Source: Idiomarina seosinensis (GTDB taxonomy: Bacteria > Pseudomonadota > Gammaproteobacteria > Enterobacterales > Alteromonadaceae). From it: a stretch of 64,000 nt of DNA. The stretch spans positions 1-64,000 of the forward strand of contig NZ_PIQF01000001.1 in the NCBI RefSeq assembly GCF_003987275.1, in the 5' to 3' direction. The stretch's first letter is position 1. Each line of letters begins with the position of its first letter. The position numbers and the translations under genes were made by a program. Below, piece after piece: positions 43,399 to 55,465 of the stretch. The notes below the pieces were generated by a model. It was not told the origin of the DNA. It was given only the letters and a program-made list of their open reading frames with translations, and made no database searches.

Positions 43399-44319
43399 TT
43401 GAGTGTGATGCTAACAGGGGGGAGTGGTTTCTTAGGCAGTCACTTATCTAAATATCTGCGTTCGATCGGGACGCCAGTTTATACCCCCATTAGGGGCAGT
43501 GGCCTACGCAATCCGCATCAGTCAGATTTTTTTTTAGAAGATTTATCAGAACTAACTACAGCTATGTTAGCAGATATGAAGATTTCTGTGTTTATTCATT
43601 GTGCGGGAGTTGCTCACGAAAAGAGCAATGCGGCTGAGATATATAATGAGGTTAATACGAAGCTTACTAAACTCCTCGCAGAGCGGTGTGTTCAAGCTGG
43701 CGTAAAACGCTTTATTTTCATTAGTTCGGTAGGAGTAAATGGTTGTTCAAATAACTATCCTTTTGAAGCGAGGGATCTAGCTGCTCCTTACGATGCTTAC
43801 ACCGAATCGAAATACAAGGCAGAAAGGCACTTGCGAAATGTGTCTCAAGGCACAAGTATGGACTTTGTGATCATACGTCCACCTTTAATATATGGTCCTA
43901 ATGCGCCAGGAAACTTTCTAAAGCTCGTACAGTTGGCAAAATCACCCATTCCAAAGCCGATAGGGAGTATAATTAATAAAAGAAGTTTCGTTTCAGTTGA
44001 TAACTTATCTGATTTTATATCTCTCTGTATGACGCATCCTTCTGCGGGAAACGAAACTTTTCTTATTAGTGATGGCTGTGATTTGTCAACTTCTGAATTC
44101 CTGATAAAAATATCAAAAACATTGGGTAAACCTCCTCTGCTTATGCCCTTTCCTGTTCCTATTTTAAAAGGTATCGCTTGTCTTATAGGAAAACAAGATA
44201 TTGTAGAGAAATTGAACGTAAATCTAACTGTCGACATTAAAAAAAATAAAGAACTTTTGGGCTGGGTACCGAAAGTTTCAGTAGACGATGCATTAAAGAG
44301 TGCACTGAAGCAAAAATGA
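43399..44319 (+). CDS. NAD-dependent 4-reductase/epimerase (WbpV/WreQ-like)
   Basis: This 306-residue SDR protein opens VMLTGGSGFLGSHLSKYLRS and has FIHCAGVAHE, ISSVGVNG, the YTESKYKAE YxxxK motif and IRPPLIYGP. Such proteins upstream of a small initiating sugar transferase reduce UDP-4-keto-6-deoxy-HexNAc to UDP-QuiNAc or UDP-FucNAc. The start is uncertain among TTG 43399, GTG 43405 and ATG 43408; none has a strong ribosome site. No WbpM-type retaining dehydratase, which would supply its substrate, is in the window. A 106-base gap with weak hairpins precedes it. Confidence 0.8.
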   Translation: MSVMLTGGSGFLGSHLSKYLRSIGTPVYTPIRGSGLRNPHQSDFFLEDLSELTTAMLADMKISVFIHCAGVAHEKSNAAEIYNEVNTKLTKLLAERCVQAGVKRFIFISSVGVNGCSNNYPFEARDLAAPYDAYTESKYKAERHLRNVSQGTSMDFVIIRPPLIYGPNAPGNFLKLVQLAKSPIPKPIGSIINKRSFVSVDNLSDFISLCMTHPSAGNETFLISDGCDLSTSEFLIKISKTLGKPPLLMPFPVPILKGIACLIGKQDIVEKLNVNLTVDIKKNKELLGWVPKVSVDDALKSALKQK

Positions 44320-44336
44320 TAGAAGGTTATCACTAG

Positions 44337-44888
44337 ATGTTATTACGAATTATGGATTTTATTTTTTCTTTAATCGGCCTGTTAGCAGTGCTGCCTATAC
44401 TTTTTTTACTAACGCTAATAGGCTTACTTGATACAGGCAGTCCTTTGTTTCGGCAAGAACGAGTAGGTAAAAATAAAGAGCCTTTTATATTAGTGAAGTT
44501 TAGAACGATGAATAAAGATACTGTTTCAGTTGCTAGCCACTTAGCAAACGCCTCGTCTATTACAAAGTTTGGACACTTCCTCCGCCGCACAAAGTTAGAT
44601 GAGCTACCTCAGCTTTGGAACGTTTTAAAAGGGGAAATGAGCTTGGTGGGGCCGCGACCTGGATTATATAATCAGGAAAAGCTGGTTGCCGAGAGGGATA
44701 AGAAAGGCGTGTTCAAGGTTCGCCCCGGTATAACTGGATTAGCGCAAATAAATGAAATCGATATGTCGACCCCCGAGCTATTAGCGGCCACTGATGCAAA
44801 AATGATTGAGACACTGAATATAAAAAATTACTTTCAATATATTATAGAGACCGTCGCTGGAAAGGGTTTTGGTGATCGGGTTAGCTGA
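44337..44888 (+). CDS. Initiating sugar-1-phosphate transferase (monotopic PGT type)
   Basis: This 183-residue bacterial sugar transferase has one re-entrant or membrane helix (about 4-28), then [52 protein letters not shown] and [13 protein letters not shown], all family signatures. It transfers a sugar-1-phosphate, perhaps QuiNAc or FucNAc, to undecaprenyl phosphate and so starts the repeat unit. It is the short catalytic-core form without extra transmembrane helices. Transcription beyond it runs into IS debris. Confidence 0.9.
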   Translation: MLLRIMDFIFSLIGLLAVLPILFLLTLIGLLDTGSPLFRQERVGKNKEPFILVKFRTMNKDTVSVASHLANASSITKFGHFLRRTKLDELPQLWNVLKGEMSLVGPRPGLYNQEKLVAERDKKGVFKVRPGITGLAQINEIDMSTPELLAATDAKMIETLNIKNYFQYIIETVAGKGFGDRVS

Positions 44889-44973
44889 TTGTTTATTTCA
44901 GTTTCTAAAGTAACTCATAGTTGAGTATCGGAAACTTTTTATTCAAAGTGAGTCTAGGGACAAATTAAATACT

Positions 44974-45012
44974 ATGAAAGTAGCAGTTAATGGAAAGAGA
45001 TGCTGCTATTAT
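44974..45012 (+). pseudogene. Possible remnant of a second ugd-like gene start
   Basis: ATGAAAGTAGCAGTTAATGG at 44974 matches 13 of the first 14 bases of the intact ugd start at 46300 and would read MKVAVNG. It is cut off by the IS left end at 45013. It could be chance or the broken start of a displaced gene. The upstream 44889-44973 shows nothing recognisable. Confidence 0.25.
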
Positions 45013-45024
45013 TGTAGTGTCACA

Positions 45025-45330
45025 ATGACAAAAAAGTCGTCCCAACTTCAGCCTGGAATTCAGGCTCGAAACGGTTCAGTTGGTTCTTGATCAAAGTTAT
45101 TCTCATAAGGAGGCTGCTGACGCCATGGGCGTTGGTTATTCAACGCTTGGTAAATGGGTTAAGCAATTAAGAGCAGAACCGGGGGCAAGATACCACAAGC
45201 CAGTCTTATGATACTATAGCAGATGCAGATCCGCTTGCTATAGAAACGCGTTGGACGCCTTGAATTAGAAAAGAATATTTTAAAAAAGGCTTCAGCTCTT
45301 TTGATGTCGGACTCCATGAAACACTCACGT
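45025..45330 (+). pseudogene. IS3-family transposase OrfA, frameshifted
   Basis: It starts MTKKSS, then shifts frame near 45050 to give the helix-turn-helix [20 protein letters not shown] followed by [10 protein letters not shown]. The LEKNILKKASALLMSD coiled-coil region follows in yet another frame after about 45250. At least two frameshifts separate these pieces. Confidence 0.8.
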
Positions 45331-45334
45331 GAAC

Positions 45335-46191
<857 letters not shown>

Positions 46192-46299
46192 AATAACTAT
46201 AAACCGGTGCCCAGCATTACTTGACCACTACATTGAGTGGTGTAAACAGTTTTATAATATCTTAATTTTTACAATTAAGAACGAATAATTGGATATTTT

Positions 46300-47466
46300 A
46301 TGAAAATAGCAGTAGCAGGGACAGGATACGTTGGTTTATCAAATGCAGTCCTTTTAGCGCAAAATAATGATGTGTATGCAGTTGATATTATAAAAGAAAA
46401 AGTCGAGCTCATTAATAATAAAAAGTCACCCATTGAAGATAAGGAAATTTTTGAATTTCTTAATGAAAAAGAGCTGTGCCTTAAGGCCACGCTAAGCCCC
46501 GAAGAAGCATACAGCGACGCGAGCTATGTCATTATAGCAACCCCTACCGACTACGACCCGGAAACCAATTATTTCAACACCAGCAGTGTCGAAGCTGTCA
46601 TAGCCCAAGTTAAGCAAATTAACCCTGATGCCGTTATGGTCATCAAGTCGACCATTCCCGTTGGGTATACCCAGATGCTTAAAGAGAAAATGGGTACTGA
46701 CAACATCATTTTCTCACCGGAGTTTTTGCGTGAGGGTAAAGCCTTATATGACAATCTTTACCCGTCTCGCATTATTGTGGGTGAACGCTCAAGGCGGGCA
46801 GAGGTGTTTGCTGAACTCCTGAAGGAAGGCGCCATTAAAAAAGATGTGCCGACCCTTTTTACAGACAGTACTGAAGCTGAGGCGATTAAGTTGTTTGCGA
46901 ATACGTACTTAGCCATGCGAGTGGCTTATTTTAATGAGCTAGATACTTACGCAGAAGTTCACGGCTTAAATACCCGGCAAATTATTGAGGGCGTTGGTTT
47001 AGACCCCCGTATTGGTGACCATTACAATAATCCAAGCTTTGGTTATGGTGGCTATTGTCTACCGAAAGACACCAAGCAGCTTTTAGCGAATTATCAGGAT
47101 GTACCACAAAACATGATGCGAGCAGTGGTTGATGCAAATCGCACCCGGAAAGACTTTATTGCCGACAGTATTATTGCCCGCAAGCCAAAAGTGGTGGGTA
47201 TTTACCGCTTAGTGATGAAGCAAGGCTCTGATAACTTCCGGGCATCGGCGATACAGGGCGTAATGAAGCGCATTAAAGCCAAAGGTATCGAAGTGATTGT
47301 CTACGAGCCGGTGCTTGAAGAAGAAAGCTTTTATAACTCGCGTGTGGTGGACGACTTTGAAGCTTTTAAAGCGGAAGCGGATGTGATTGTCTCGAACCGT
47401 TTGTCGCCTGAACTTAAAGATGTGGCTGATAAGGTTTATACTCGGGATTTGTTTGGTAGTGATTAA
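46300..47466 (+). CDS. ugd: UDP-glucose 6-dehydrogenase
   Basis: This 388-residue protein opens [20 protein letters not shown], has VVIK-type catalytic-domain motifs ([13 protein letters not shown]), [12 protein letters not shown], the central [25 protein letters not shown] type helix, and the catalytic-Cys motif [15 protein letters not shown]. It makes UDP-glucuronate, an acidic capsule precursor. It is the last gene of the polysaccharide locus, isolated from it by the decayed IS and followed by inverted family B palindromes. Length is normal for the 388-residue class. Confidence 0.95.
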   Translation: MKIAVAGTGYVGLSNAVLLAQNNDVYAVDIIKEKVELINNKKSPIEDKEIFEFLNEKELCLKATLSPEEAYSDASYVIIATPTDYDPETNYFNTSSVEAVIAQVKQINPDAVMVIKSTIPVGYTQMLKEKMGTDNIIFSPEFLREGKALYDNLYPSRIIVGERSRRAEVFAELLKEGAIKKDVPTLFTDSTEAEAIKLFANTYLAMRVAYFNELDTYAEVHGLNTRQIIEGVGLDPRIGDHYNNPSFGYGGYCLPKDTKQLLANYQDVPQNMMRAVVDANRTRKDFIADSIIARKPKVVGIYRLVMKQGSDNFRASAIQGVMKRIKAKGIEVIVYEPVLEEESFYNSRVVDDFEAFKAEADVIVSNRLSPELKDVADKVYTRDLFGSD

Positions 47467-47471
47467 AACTG

Positions 47472-47558
47472 CTTGCGTCAGGGACGCAAGGTACTGAATT
47501 GAGATTTTGCGTCATGGACGCAAGATACAGGAATAAGATTTTGCGTCGGGGACGCGAA
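47472..47558. repeat. Three family B palindromes, inverted relative to the wzz copies
   Basis: CTTGCGTCAGGGACGCAAG (47472-47490), TTGCGTCATGGACGCAA (47507-47523) and TTGCGTCGGGGACGCGA (47541-47557) are spaced about 34 bp apart. The first, with its flanks GC and GTAC, is the reverse complement of the units at 24632-24758. They fill the ugd-cysD gap. Confidence 0.9.
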
Positions 47559-47596
47559 CAACGATATTTGATGAAAGCTTAAAATATGGGAAACCA

Positions 47597-48508
47597 ATGA
47601 TTAGCGAAGAGAAGTTAACGCACCTAAAAGCGCTGGAATATGAGTCCATTCATATTTTCCGCGAAGTGGCGGCAGAGTTTGATAACCCGGTGATGTTGTA
47701 CTCAGTGGGTAAAGACTCCTCCGTATTACTGCACTTAGCCCGTAAAGCCTTTGCGCCGGGTAAAATTCCGTTCCCGTTGATGCATGTGAACACCACCTGG
47801 AAATTCCGTGAGATGATCGAGTTTCGCGATCGCATGGCGGAACAACACGAGTTTAAACTGCTTGAGCATATCAATCAGGAGGGTGTTGAAAAGGGGATTG
47901 GCCCGTTTACCCATGGTAGTGCTCTGCATACTGACGTGATGAAAACCCAGGCATTAAAGCAGGCTCTGAATAAACACCAGTTTGATGCCGCCTTTGGTGG
48001 CGCTCGCCGTGACGAAGAAAAGTCTCGTGCCAAAGAACGTGTCTATTCGTTCCGTGACAAAAACCACCGTTGGGACCCGAAAAACCAACGTCCGGAGCTG
48101 TGGAATATTTTTAACGGCAAGGTCAACAAAGGCGAAAGCATTCGGGTATTCCCGCTGTCTAACTGGACTGAGCTGGATATCTGGCAATACATCTATTTAG
48201 AGAACATTGATATCCCAGAGCTGTACTTTGCGAAAGAACGCCCGGTGGTTAAACGCGATGGCACCTTAATTATGGTGGACGACGACCGTATGCCATTGGA
48301 AGAAGGCGAAACGCCGGAAATGAAAATGGTGCGCTTCCGTACCCTGGGTTGCTACCCGTTAACCGGTGCGATTGAATCGACAGCCGCGACGTTACCCGAA
48401 ATTATTCAGGAAATGCTGTTAACCACGACCTCTGAGCGTCAGGGCCGTGTGATTGACCGCGACAGTGCTGGGTCTATGGAAAAGAAAAAAATGGAGGGCT
48501 ACTTTTAA
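47597..48508 (+). CDS. cysD: Sulfate adenylyltransferase small subunit
   Basis: This 303-residue PP-loop ATPase has the [17 protein letters not shown] motif (about 37-53), a [16 protein letters not shown] region and [15 protein letters not shown] near the end. With CysN it forms APS from sulfate and ATP. Length and motifs are standard. It abuts cysN with a 1-nt overlap. No cysH or sulfite reductase genes are in the window, so the pathway here leads to PAPS. Confidence 0.97.
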   Translation: MISEEKLTHLKALEYESIHIFREVAAEFDNPVMLYSVGKDSSVLLHLARKAFAPGKIPFPLMHVNTTWKFREMIEFRDRMAEQHEFKLLEHINQEGVEKGIGPFTHGSALHTDVMKTQALKQALNKHQFDAAFGGARRDEEKSRAKERVYSFRDKNHRWDPKNQRPELWNIFNGKVNKGESIRVFPLSNWTELDIWQYIYLENIDIPELYFAKERPVVKRDGTLIMVDDDRMPLEEGETPEMKMVRFRTLGCYPLTGAIESTAATLPEIIQEMLLTTTSERQGRVIDRDSAGSMEKKKMEGYF

Positions 48509-49926
48509 TGTCACACGCCAGCCCATTAATTGAAGAAGATATTTTAGCGTACCTAAAACAGCACGAGAACAAAGAGCTGCTGCGTTTTATTACCTGCGGC
48601 AGCGTTGATGACGGCAAAAGCACCTTAATTGGCCGCTTGCTGCACGACAGCAAAATGATTTTTGAAGATCAGTTGGCGGCAATTACTGAGGATTCCAAGA
48701 AGTCCGGTACTCAGGGTGACGAAGTCGATTTGGCACTGTTGGTCGATGGTCTGCAGTCTGAGCGGGAACAGGGCATTACCATTGATGTTGCCTACCGTTA
48801 CTTTTCTACCGATAAGCGCAAGTTCATTATTGCCGATACACCGGGTCACGAGCAGTACACCCGTAATATGGCGACCGGTGCGTCAACCTGTGATGTTGCC
48901 GTGATTTTGGTCGATGCCAGTAAAGGCGTGCAGACCCAGACCCGTCGTCACAGCTTTATTTGTTCCTTGCTTGGCATAAAACATGTGATTGTTGCGGTTA
49001 ATAAAATGGACTTGGTGGACTACTCGCAGGACACCTATAAACAAATTCAGGCCGACTATCTGGACATGGCCGGCTCGCTGGATATTCCGGACATTCGTTT
49101 TGTGCCGATTTCGGCGCTTAAAGGCGATAATGTGGTGAACCCAAGCGAAAAGCTTAGCTGGTTCCGCGGCTCGCCGTTAATGGAATACCTGGAAAGCATG
49201 TCGATTGAGCGCGAAGCTGACAGTGCTGAGTTCCGTTTCCCGGTGCAGTACGTGAATCGTCCTAACTCCGACTTCCGCGGCTTTGCCGGTACCATTACCT
49301 CCGGTGAGATCGCCGTTGGTGATACGATTCGTGTGTTGCCGTCCGGGAAAATCTCGACCATTAAGTCGATTGTGACCTTTGAAGGTGAGCATGAAAAAGC
49401 GTTAGCTCCGGCCGCGGTTACCTTAACGCTAAATGATGAGATTGATATCAGCCGCGGCGATATGATTGTGAAAAAAGACTCGCTGCCGAACGTGTCCAGT
49501 CGCTTTCGCGCGAAACTGGTGTGGATGAATGAGGACGCTCTGCAGACTCACCGCGAGTATTACCTTAAGTTTAACAGCAAGCTGACGACTGGTGAGTTTG
49601 AAGAGGTTCAGCATCGCATTGATGTGAATACCTTTGCCGAGCACAAAGCGGGCAAGCTTGAGCTAAACGAAATTGGTGAAGTGGACGTGCACGTTACCGA
49701 AAAAGTCATGTTTGACGATTACCAGAGCAACCCGAAAACCGGTGCTTTTATTGTTATCGATCGTATGACCAACATGACCGTTGGCGCAGGAATGATCGGT
49801 CAGGCGCTGTCGGGCTCAGATGAGGGCGAAACACAAAAGCACGATTACAGTGAATTTGAGTTAGAGCTGAACGCACTTATCCGTAAGCACTTCCCGCACT
49901 GGGAAGCGAAAGACTTGCTGAAGTAG
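48508..49926 (+). CDS. cysN: Sulfate adenylyltransferase large subunit (GTPase)
   Basis: This 472-residue translation-factor-like GTPase has G1 [10 protein letters not shown] (about 31-40), G3 [11 protein letters not shown] and G4 NKMDL, followed by two beta-barrel domains. GTP hydrolysis drives APS formation by CysD. It lacks a fused C-terminal APS kinase; that activity is encoded by the separate cysC at 55458. Confidence 0.97.
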   Translation: MSHASPLIEEDILAYLKQHENKELLRFITCGSVDDGKSTLIGRLLHDSKMIFEDQLAAITEDSKKSGTQGDEVDLALLVDGLQSEREQGITIDVAYRYFSTDKRKFIIADTPGHEQYTRNMATGASTCDVAVILVDASKGVQTQTRRHSFICSLLGIKHVIVAVNKMDLVDYSQDTYKQIQADYLDMAGSLDIPDIRFVPISALKGDNVVNPSEKLSWFRGSPLMEYLESMSIEREADSAEFRFPVQYVNRPNSDFRGFAGTITSGEIAVGDTIRVLPSGKISTIKSIVTFEGEHEKALAPAAVTLTLNDEIDISRGDMIVKKDSLPNVSSRFRAKLVWMNEDALQTHREYYLKFNSKLTTGEFEEVQHRIDVNTFAEHKAGKLELNEIGEVDVHVTEKVMFDDYQSNPKTGAFIVIDRMTNMTVGAGMIGQALSGSDEGETQKHDYSEFELELNALIRKHFPHWEAKDLLK

Positions 49927-49984
49927 GTTGCGTCCATGACGCAACGTGTAAACCTGAAAAATAAACGTGCGTCCAGGACGCACG
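49927..49984. repeat. Two family B palindromes between cysN and the permease
   Basis: GTTGCGTCCATGACGCAAC (49927-49945) and CGTGCGTCCAGGACGCACG (49966-49984) are perfect inverted repeats around short centres, with compensating changes in the arms. The second ends 7 bases before the permease ATG, leaving no Shine-Dalgarno site. Confidence 0.88.
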
Positions 49985-49991
49985 GTACGTT

Positions 49992-51719
49992 ATGACAAGC
50001 TCAGGGTTACTACTGGCAGCACTAATGCTGTTGATGGTGGTGTTGTTGATCCGCTATCAAGAGCGCTCGGCCATGATCTTCTCCGGCGCGATGCTGGTGA
50101 CTGTGGCCAGCGGCTGGGTCTCGCAGGAGGCACTATTGTCGAATGCGGCCAACCCCGGCCTCGCCACGCTGGTGATGCTGGTGCTGATTTCCTTTGCACT
50201 GGAAAAAACCAGCTTACTGAGAACGCTGTCGCGTTATTTATTCAGCCCGTCTAATGCGCTAACCACCTGGCGGGTTATGGGTTTAAGCGCGTTGGCTTCT
50301 TCTGTTCTTAATAATACAGCGGTTGTTGCTGCGCTGCTAAACGCCGTGCGGCGTAACCGCTTTATTCCTGCCTCCAAACTGCTTCTTCCTTTGTCATACG
50401 CGGCCATTATGGGCGGCACACTGACGCTGATTGGTACCTCCACCAACCTGATCGTAAACAGTCTGTTTACCGAAACCGGGCACAGTGGTTTTGCGTTTTT
50501 TGATTTCACCCTGGTAGGTGCGGGGGTGCTTGGCGCAGGGCTTGTGGTGTTGTTTGTGGTCAGTCGCTTTTTACCGAGCTTTAGCGAAGACGACGAAGGC
50601 GGTCGCGAATACTTTGTCGAAGCTGAGCTTGAGGACAATTCACCGCTGGTGGGCCAAACCGTGGAAGCCGCAGGCTTACGCCATTTAGAAGATCTGTTCC
50701 TGGCCGAACTACACCGTGATGGTGACATTAAACGGCCAGTAACTCGTTACGATGTGTTACAGGCGGGCGATAAACTTATTTTCTCCGGTGACGTTGGTAA
50801 GGTTAAAGTGCTGAATCAGTTTCCGGGCTTGTCGCTTTTCGCCGAGCAAAAAGGCCTGGAAACCCACGAATTGACTGAAGTGGTGATAAAGTCTGAGTCG
50901 GTGCTTTGCGGTCAGACACTAAAAGAGAGCGGCTTCCGCGCCCGCTTTGATGCTGCTGTGGTGGCGATTCGCCGTGAAGGTGAACGGATCAATGGTCGTC
51001 TGGGATACGTGCGGTTGCGCGCAGGGGACATTTTGCTTTTGGCCACCGGCCCCGACTTTGCCGCCCGCACGAACCTGACTAAAAACTTTTTTGTGTTAAG
51101 CGGTGTGCGGCCCGAAAACATGCTGAGTGGCTGGCGCGAAAAACTGACCCTTTGGGGTTTTGTTGCAATGATAGGCACTACCGTTGCCACAGGCTCTTCG
51201 CTGTTTTTAGGAGTATTGTTCTTGTTAGCCGCGTTGGTTGCCACCGGTTGCCTGCGTCTTAATGAAATAAAACGCCGTTTCCCGGTGGAGATATGGCTGA
51301 TTGTTACCAGCGCCTTGTGCCTGGCGACCGCTATGCAAAGTACTGGAGTGGCAGATAGTCTCGGCGACTTTGCATCGAGTTCACTGGCAGGCAATGGCGT
51401 TTACCTGACCTTTATCGGTGTGTTTATATTAACTTATCTGCTGACCGAACTGGTGACCAATAACGCTGCTGCTGCACTGATGTTCCCCGTGGCTTATTCA
51501 TTGTCACTGGGTATGGGTATTGACCCCTTCCCGATGGTAATGGGCGTTGCCTTTGCCGCCTCCGCGAGCTTTATTACCCCCTATGGCTACCAGACCAACC
51601 TTATGGTCTTTAACGCCACCCATTACCGCTTAAAACACTTCCTGCTTGCCGGCCTTCCTGTGGCCCTTACCTACATTGCCATGAGTTTGTGGCTTATTCC
51701 TTTGCTGTTTCCGTTTTAG
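49992..51719 (+). CDS. SLC13-family anion permease with two TrkA-C domains, probable sulfate importer
   Basis: This 575-residue polytopic protein has an N-terminal membrane block (about 1-195) with the SLC13/CitMHS motif GTSTNLIVNSL, two cytoplasmic TrkA-C domains (about 205-375) and a C-terminal membrane block with LVTNNAAAALMFPVA and FITPYGYQTNLMV. Such proteins beside cysDN are commonly sulfate permeases. The ATG directly follows a palindromic repeat without a clear ribosome site; a few upstream bases may have been replaced by the repeat. Confidence 0.88.
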   Translation: MTSSGLLLAALMLLMVVLLIRYQERSAMIFSGAMLVTVASGWVSQEALLSNAANPGLATLVMLVLISFALEKTSLLRTLSRYLFSPSNALTTWRVMGLSALASSVLNNTAVVAALLNAVRRNRFIPASKLLLPLSYAAIMGGTLTLIGTSTNLIVNSLFTETGHSGFAFFDFTLVGAGVLGAGLVVLFVVSRFLPSFSEDDEGGREYFVEAELEDNSPLVGQTVEAAGLRHLEDLFLAELHRDGDIKRPVTRYDVLQAGDKLIFSGDVGKVKVLNQFPGLSLFAEQKGLETHELTEVVIKSESVLCGQTLKESGFRARFDAAVVAIRREGERINGRLGYVRLRAGDILLLATGPDFAARTNLTKNFFVLSGVRPENMLSGWREKLTLWGFVAMIGTTVATGSSLFLGVLFLLAALVATGCLRLNEIKRRFPVEIWLIVTSALCLATAMQSTGVADSLGDFASSSLAGNGVYLTFIGVFILTYLLTELVTNNAAAALMFPVAYSLSLGMGIDPFPMVMGVAFAASASFITPYGYQTNLMVFNATHYRLKHFLLAGLPVALTYIAMSLWLIPLLFPF

Positions 51720-51899
51720 CCCGCTTGCGGTACAATTCGTCTATAGTTTACAAACGATATAACCAATGAAGGAAGATATTGCCTAGCATGTTGCTCCAGT
51801 GTCTGGCGGCGATGGGTGTTGATCACTAGCTTTTCATTAGTAGAAGTAATATCGCTAGTACGTAGTTTTCATTATCACTTGAGTTTGGGAAAAAGTTAA

Positions 51900-52811
51900 A
51901 TGCGGAAATCAAGGAAGCGTAATATAATTCATGTGTATTGCCCGCAAGAACATGAAGAACATGTTGCTAAAGTACTAAATTGCGTAGAGATTAATTACGT
52001 TTTAAATGAATTTGATTTAAAGGCTGCCATGCCTGAAATTGTTTGTCATTATCGCGTTTATAAGTTGAGTAACGAAGAAAAAAATTTTTTAATTTATGCT
52101 ACTGAACAAGGGGCTTGGGTAGAGCCTTTGATTTCATATATTGAGAGAGTAAAGGGTTTTACTGAAGTCGATTTAGTTGACTCTAGTTTTTTTCTTCAGC
52201 AAAAAGCATTCTCAATTCTTTCAAATCGTTGGGCTAGTCGTGTAAAACGAGTTTTTGATGTAATGTTTGGTGGATTAGCTCTACTCTTGCTCTTACCTCT
52301 ACTGGTTCTGTTCGCTATTATAATTAAGCTGGACAGCCCAGGTGGCATTTTTTATAGACAACCTAGAGTAGGATTGTTTAATAAAGAGTTTGAGGTTATT
52401 AAGTTTCGTTCTATGAGAAGTGATGCCGAGTCCGGAGGGGCACAGTGGGCTCAAAAAAATGACCCACGGGTAACTCGTGTCGGCAAGTTTATTCGGAAAA
52501 CGCGAATCGATGAACTACCGCAATTGATTAACGTGCTTAAGGGTGAAATGTCTCTAATTGGCCCACGCCCAGAACGTGATGTTTTTGTCAGTGAGCTCGA
52601 GCAGTCTATTTCTTATTATCGCTTTCGACATTCGGTTAAGCCCGGGATAACTGGGCTTGCTCAGGTTAAATACCCCTATGGCGCGTCATTACAGGACGCT
52701 GAATGGAAGCATCGCTACGATTTGTACTACATTAAAAACCACCACTTATGGATGGATATAAAAATAGCCTTTTTGACTGTAAAAACAGTGTTGTTCGCTA
52801 AGGGTCAGTAA
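51900..52811 (+). CDS. Initiating sugar transferase with short N-terminal domain
   Basis: This 303-residue protein has an N-terminal soluble stretch of about 110 residues without recognised fold, then one membrane helix (about 125-145) and the bacterial sugar transferase core: [59 protein letters not shown] and [16 protein letters not shown]. It resembles the C-terminal part of EpsB-type enzymes, but the usual 4-5 N-terminal transmembrane helices are absent. It is the second initiating enzyme in the window, perhaps for a different glycan. It is paired with galE. The 180-base gap before it shows no clear element. Confidence 0.88.
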   Translation: MRKSRKRNIIHVYCPQEHEEHVAKVLNCVEINYVLNEFDLKAAMPEIVCHYRVYKLSNEEKNFLIYATEQGAWVEPLISYIERVKGFTEVDLVDSSFFLQQKAFSILSNRWASRVKRVFDVMFGGLALLLLLPLLVLFAIIIKLDSPGGIFYRQPRVGLFNKEFEVIKFRSMRSDAESGGAQWAQKNDPRVTRVGKFIRKTRIDELPQLINVLKGEMSLIGPRPERDVFVSELEQSISYYRFRHSVKPGITGLAQVKYPYGASLQDAEWKHRYDLYYIKNHHLWMDIKIAFLTVKTVLFAKGQ

Positions 52812-52815
52812 TTTT

Positions 52816-53847
52816 ATGGAAAAAAGTATTCTCGTCACAGGCGGAGCCGGCTACATCGGTTCGCATACAGTTGTGCAATTACTCGAGGCAAATTACTCGG
52901 TTGTTGTTTTAGATAATTTGTCGAATAGCTCCAGAGAAAGCCTTAAGCGTGTCGAAAAAATCACTGGCAAACAGGTTATTTTTATCGAAGGTGACATTCT
53001 TAATAAAGCCTGTTTACGCGAAGTGTTTAGTCAGTACTCAATAGACTCGGTGATTCACTTTGCCGGCTTAAAAGCTGTTGGTGAAAGCGTTGAACAACCT
53101 CTGAGTTACTATCAAAATAATGTTAGTGGTACATTGGTGCTGTGTGAAGCGATGGAAGAATTTGGAATTAAAAATATCGTTTTTTCATCCTCAGCTACAG
53201 TTTATGGCGACCCCGATGCTATTCCTATTAAAGAGAGGTCGCCGGTCGGCAGAACGACGAACCCTTATGGGACTTCGAAATATATCGTAGAGCTCATCCT
53301 TAAAGATTTATGTAATGCAGACTCAAATTGGTCAGCTATTGTACTACGTTACTTTAACCCGGTAGGGGCGCATAGCTCAGGGGTAATAGGCGAAGATCCT
53401 AACGGTATTCCTAATAACTTAATACCATACATATCCCAAGTGGCTATTGGAAAACTTAAAGAGCTCAAAGTATATGGCAACGATTATCCTACAAGCGACG
53501 GCACCGGAGTGCGCGACTATATACATGTGGTAGACCTCGCCCGAGGTCATATAGAGGCACTAAAGCTCATGGAGAAAAACACGTCAGTGGGGTTTGATGC
53601 GATTAACCTAGGCACTGGACAGGGCTATTCGGTTTTAGAAGTAATAAGAGCCTTTGAAGAACAAAGCACGAAGACAGTACCCTATAGTATCGTTGAGCGT
53701 CGACCTGGTGACATCGCAGAATGTTACGCGGATCCTGAATACGCGAAAAAAAGACTGGGCTGGAAAGCTGAGTTAGGGTTAAAAGATATGATGCGTGACT
53801 CTTGGAATTGGCAATCAAATAATCCTACCGGTTACAGAAATAGATAG
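52816..53847 (+). CDS. galE: UDP-glucose 4-epimerase
   Basis: This 343-residue SDR protein has the NAD motif [49 protein letters not shown] (YxxxK), [12 protein letters not shown] and [14 protein letters not shown]. It interconverts UDP-Glc and UDP-Gal and can supply galactose for the surface glycans. It lies 4 nt after the sugar transferase, so the two probably form one transcript. Gene and length are standard. Confidence 0.96.
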   Translation: MEKSILVTGGAGYIGSHTVVQLLEANYSVVVLDNLSNSSRESLKRVEKITGKQVIFIEGDILNKACLREVFSQYSIDSVIHFAGLKAVGESVEQPLSYYQNNVSGTLVLCEAMEEFGIKNIVFSSSATVYGDPDAIPIKERSPVGRTTNPYGTSKYIVELILKDLCNADSNWSAIVLRYFNPVGAHSSGVIGEDPNGIPNNLIPYISQVAIGKLKELKVYGNDYPTSDGTGVRDYIHVVDLARGHIEALKLMEKNTSVGFDAINLGTGQGYSVLEVIRAFEEQSTKTVPYSIVERRPGDIAECYADPEYAKKRLGWKAELGLKDMMRDSWNWQSNNPTGYRNR

Positions 53848-53989
53848 AAGCAGTTACTTTTAGTGATGTAGCTGAACAATTTTTGTAAGTCTCCCATTTT
53901 GATTTTTAGTACTACCTTACAGGTTTTTACCGGTGTTCTGGGGCGGTGGCAACAAAGTAACCCACAGGGATATAACACAGGAGAATAAT

Positions 53990-55465
53990 ATGGCGTTGGT
54001 GAGTGGTGCCGGATTGACATTGGATGTTAGCTATCAGAACACCCCAATCAATACGTTAACCGAAACAGTTACTTTGCCCGAACAGTTTGACCAGACGCGG
54101 CAGCTGTTGCTGAAGGGCGAGTATCTCAACGTGTCTGAGGGACGCCATGTCACTCATATTTTATCGCGCAGTATTCATGCCGTAAGCAGCGCTAAAAATC
54201 GCGATACCCGGTTTGCGAAAATGGTGAATAAATTGCGCTCGGGTCGGTGGCTGGGAGCTACCGGTAAACCGATTACCGCGGTGGTGAATATTGGTGTAGG
54301 CGGCTCTGATTTAGGCCCCAACATGGGCTCATTCGCGTTAAAAGAGTTTGCAGACGATGCAGCACTTAATGAGCTGGATGTGCATTTTGTTTCGTCGATG
54401 GACGGCGGCCAGTTGTACGCAGTGCTGCCAATTATTGACCCGGAAACCACGTTATTTATTATTGCCTCAAAATCGTTCGGTACTATTGATACCTTTGCCA
54501 ACGTCGATACTGTGCGCGAGTGGATAAAACCACAGCTGACCGAGCAACAGTGGCTGCAGGATCATGTGATTGGGGTCTCGTCGAACGCGGTGAAGATGAA
54601 TGATTACGGCATTCCTCCGGCGCACCAGCTGACATTTGGTGAAGGCGTTGGTGGGCGTTTTTCACTGTGGTCGGCGATTGGTTTACCGATTGCGTTAAGT
54701 TGTGGACTGCGGACTTTTGAGCGGATGCTGAGTGGCGCTCGCGCGATGGACGAGCACTTTGGTTCGGCACCGGCGGCAGAAAATATCCCACTGTTAATGG
54801 CGATGTACGGCATTTATAACCGCCAACATCTGGGCATTAATAACTTAGCGATTTTGCCGTACGACGGTCGTTTACGGATGCTGCCAAACTACTTGCAGCA
54901 GCTGGATATGGAAAGTAACGGTAAGCAGGCAACCGCCGACAATCAGGCTATTAATTATGCGACCGGACCTATTATTTGGGGCGGTTTTGGCCCGAACGGA
55001 CAGCACGCGTTTTTCCAGCATCTACATCAGGGTTACGATGAGTTTGCGGCGGATTTCGTGCTGGTATTAAAACGCCAGGCCCCGGGCTTTAATGCGCAGG
55101 TGGCCAATAAGCTGGCCGATCAGCAACAATTGTCAGTCGCAAATTGTCTGGCTCATCGGCAGTTGATGAAATTTGGTTCAGACAATCCCGAGTCACCTCG
55201 CGATCATTACCCGGGCGGACACCCGTCCAGCTTATTATTTATGGATGAACTAACACCAGAGACCTTTGGTGAATTGATTGCGGCTTATGAGCATAAAGTA
55301 TTTGTTCAGGGAGTTTACTGGCAGCTGAATTCATTTGATCAACCGGGCGTAGAGCTGGGTAAGAAGTGCGCGGTAGATATATTACAGGCGCTGCAGTCAG
55401 GGGCTAAGACCTCTTATGATGAATCAACAGTGACTATGATTAAGAAGGCGCGTGGCGATGAGTGA
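53990..55465 (+). CDS. pgi: Glucose-6-phosphate isomerase
   Basis: From ATG 53990 (AGGAG 6 nt upstream) this is 491 residues; the frame opens earlier at 53933, without a ribosome site. Motifs are [29 protein letters not shown], the family signature [19 protein letters not shown], and the C-terminal catalytic-Lys region [12 protein letters not shown]. It interconverts glucose-6-P and fructose-6-P. It is commonly found at the edges of gammaproteobacterial polysaccharide loci. It overlaps cysC by 8 nt. Confidence 0.95.
   Translation: MALVSGAGLTLDVSYQNTPINTLTETVTLPEQFDQTRQLLLKGEYLNVSEGRHVTHILSRSIHAVSSAKNRDTRFAKMVNKLRSGRWLGATGKPITAVVNIGVGGSDLGPNMGSFALKEFADDAALNELDVHFVSSMDGGQLYAVLPIIDPETTLFIIASKSFGTIDTFANVDTVREWIKPQLTEQQWLQDHVIGVSSNAVKMNDYGIPPAHQLTFGEGVGGRFSLWSAIGLPIALSCGLRTFERMLSGARAMDEHFGSAPAAENIPLLMAMYGIYNRQHLGINNLAILPYDGRLRMLPNYLQQLDMESNGKQATADNQAINYATGPIIWGGFGPNGQHAFFQHLHQGYDEFAADFVLVLKRQAPGFNAQVANKLADQQQLSVANCLAHRQLMKFGSDNPESPRDHYPGGHPSSLLFMDELTPETFGELIAAYEHKVFVQGVYWQLNSFDQPGVELGKKCAVDILQALQSGAKTSYDESTVTMIKKARGDE

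Noticed and set aside
50234-51394. Two long minus-strand ORFs within the SLC13 permease gene
   Set aside because: They are shadows of a strongly supported plus-strand membrane protein and encode Ser/Pro/Arg-rich sequences without family features.
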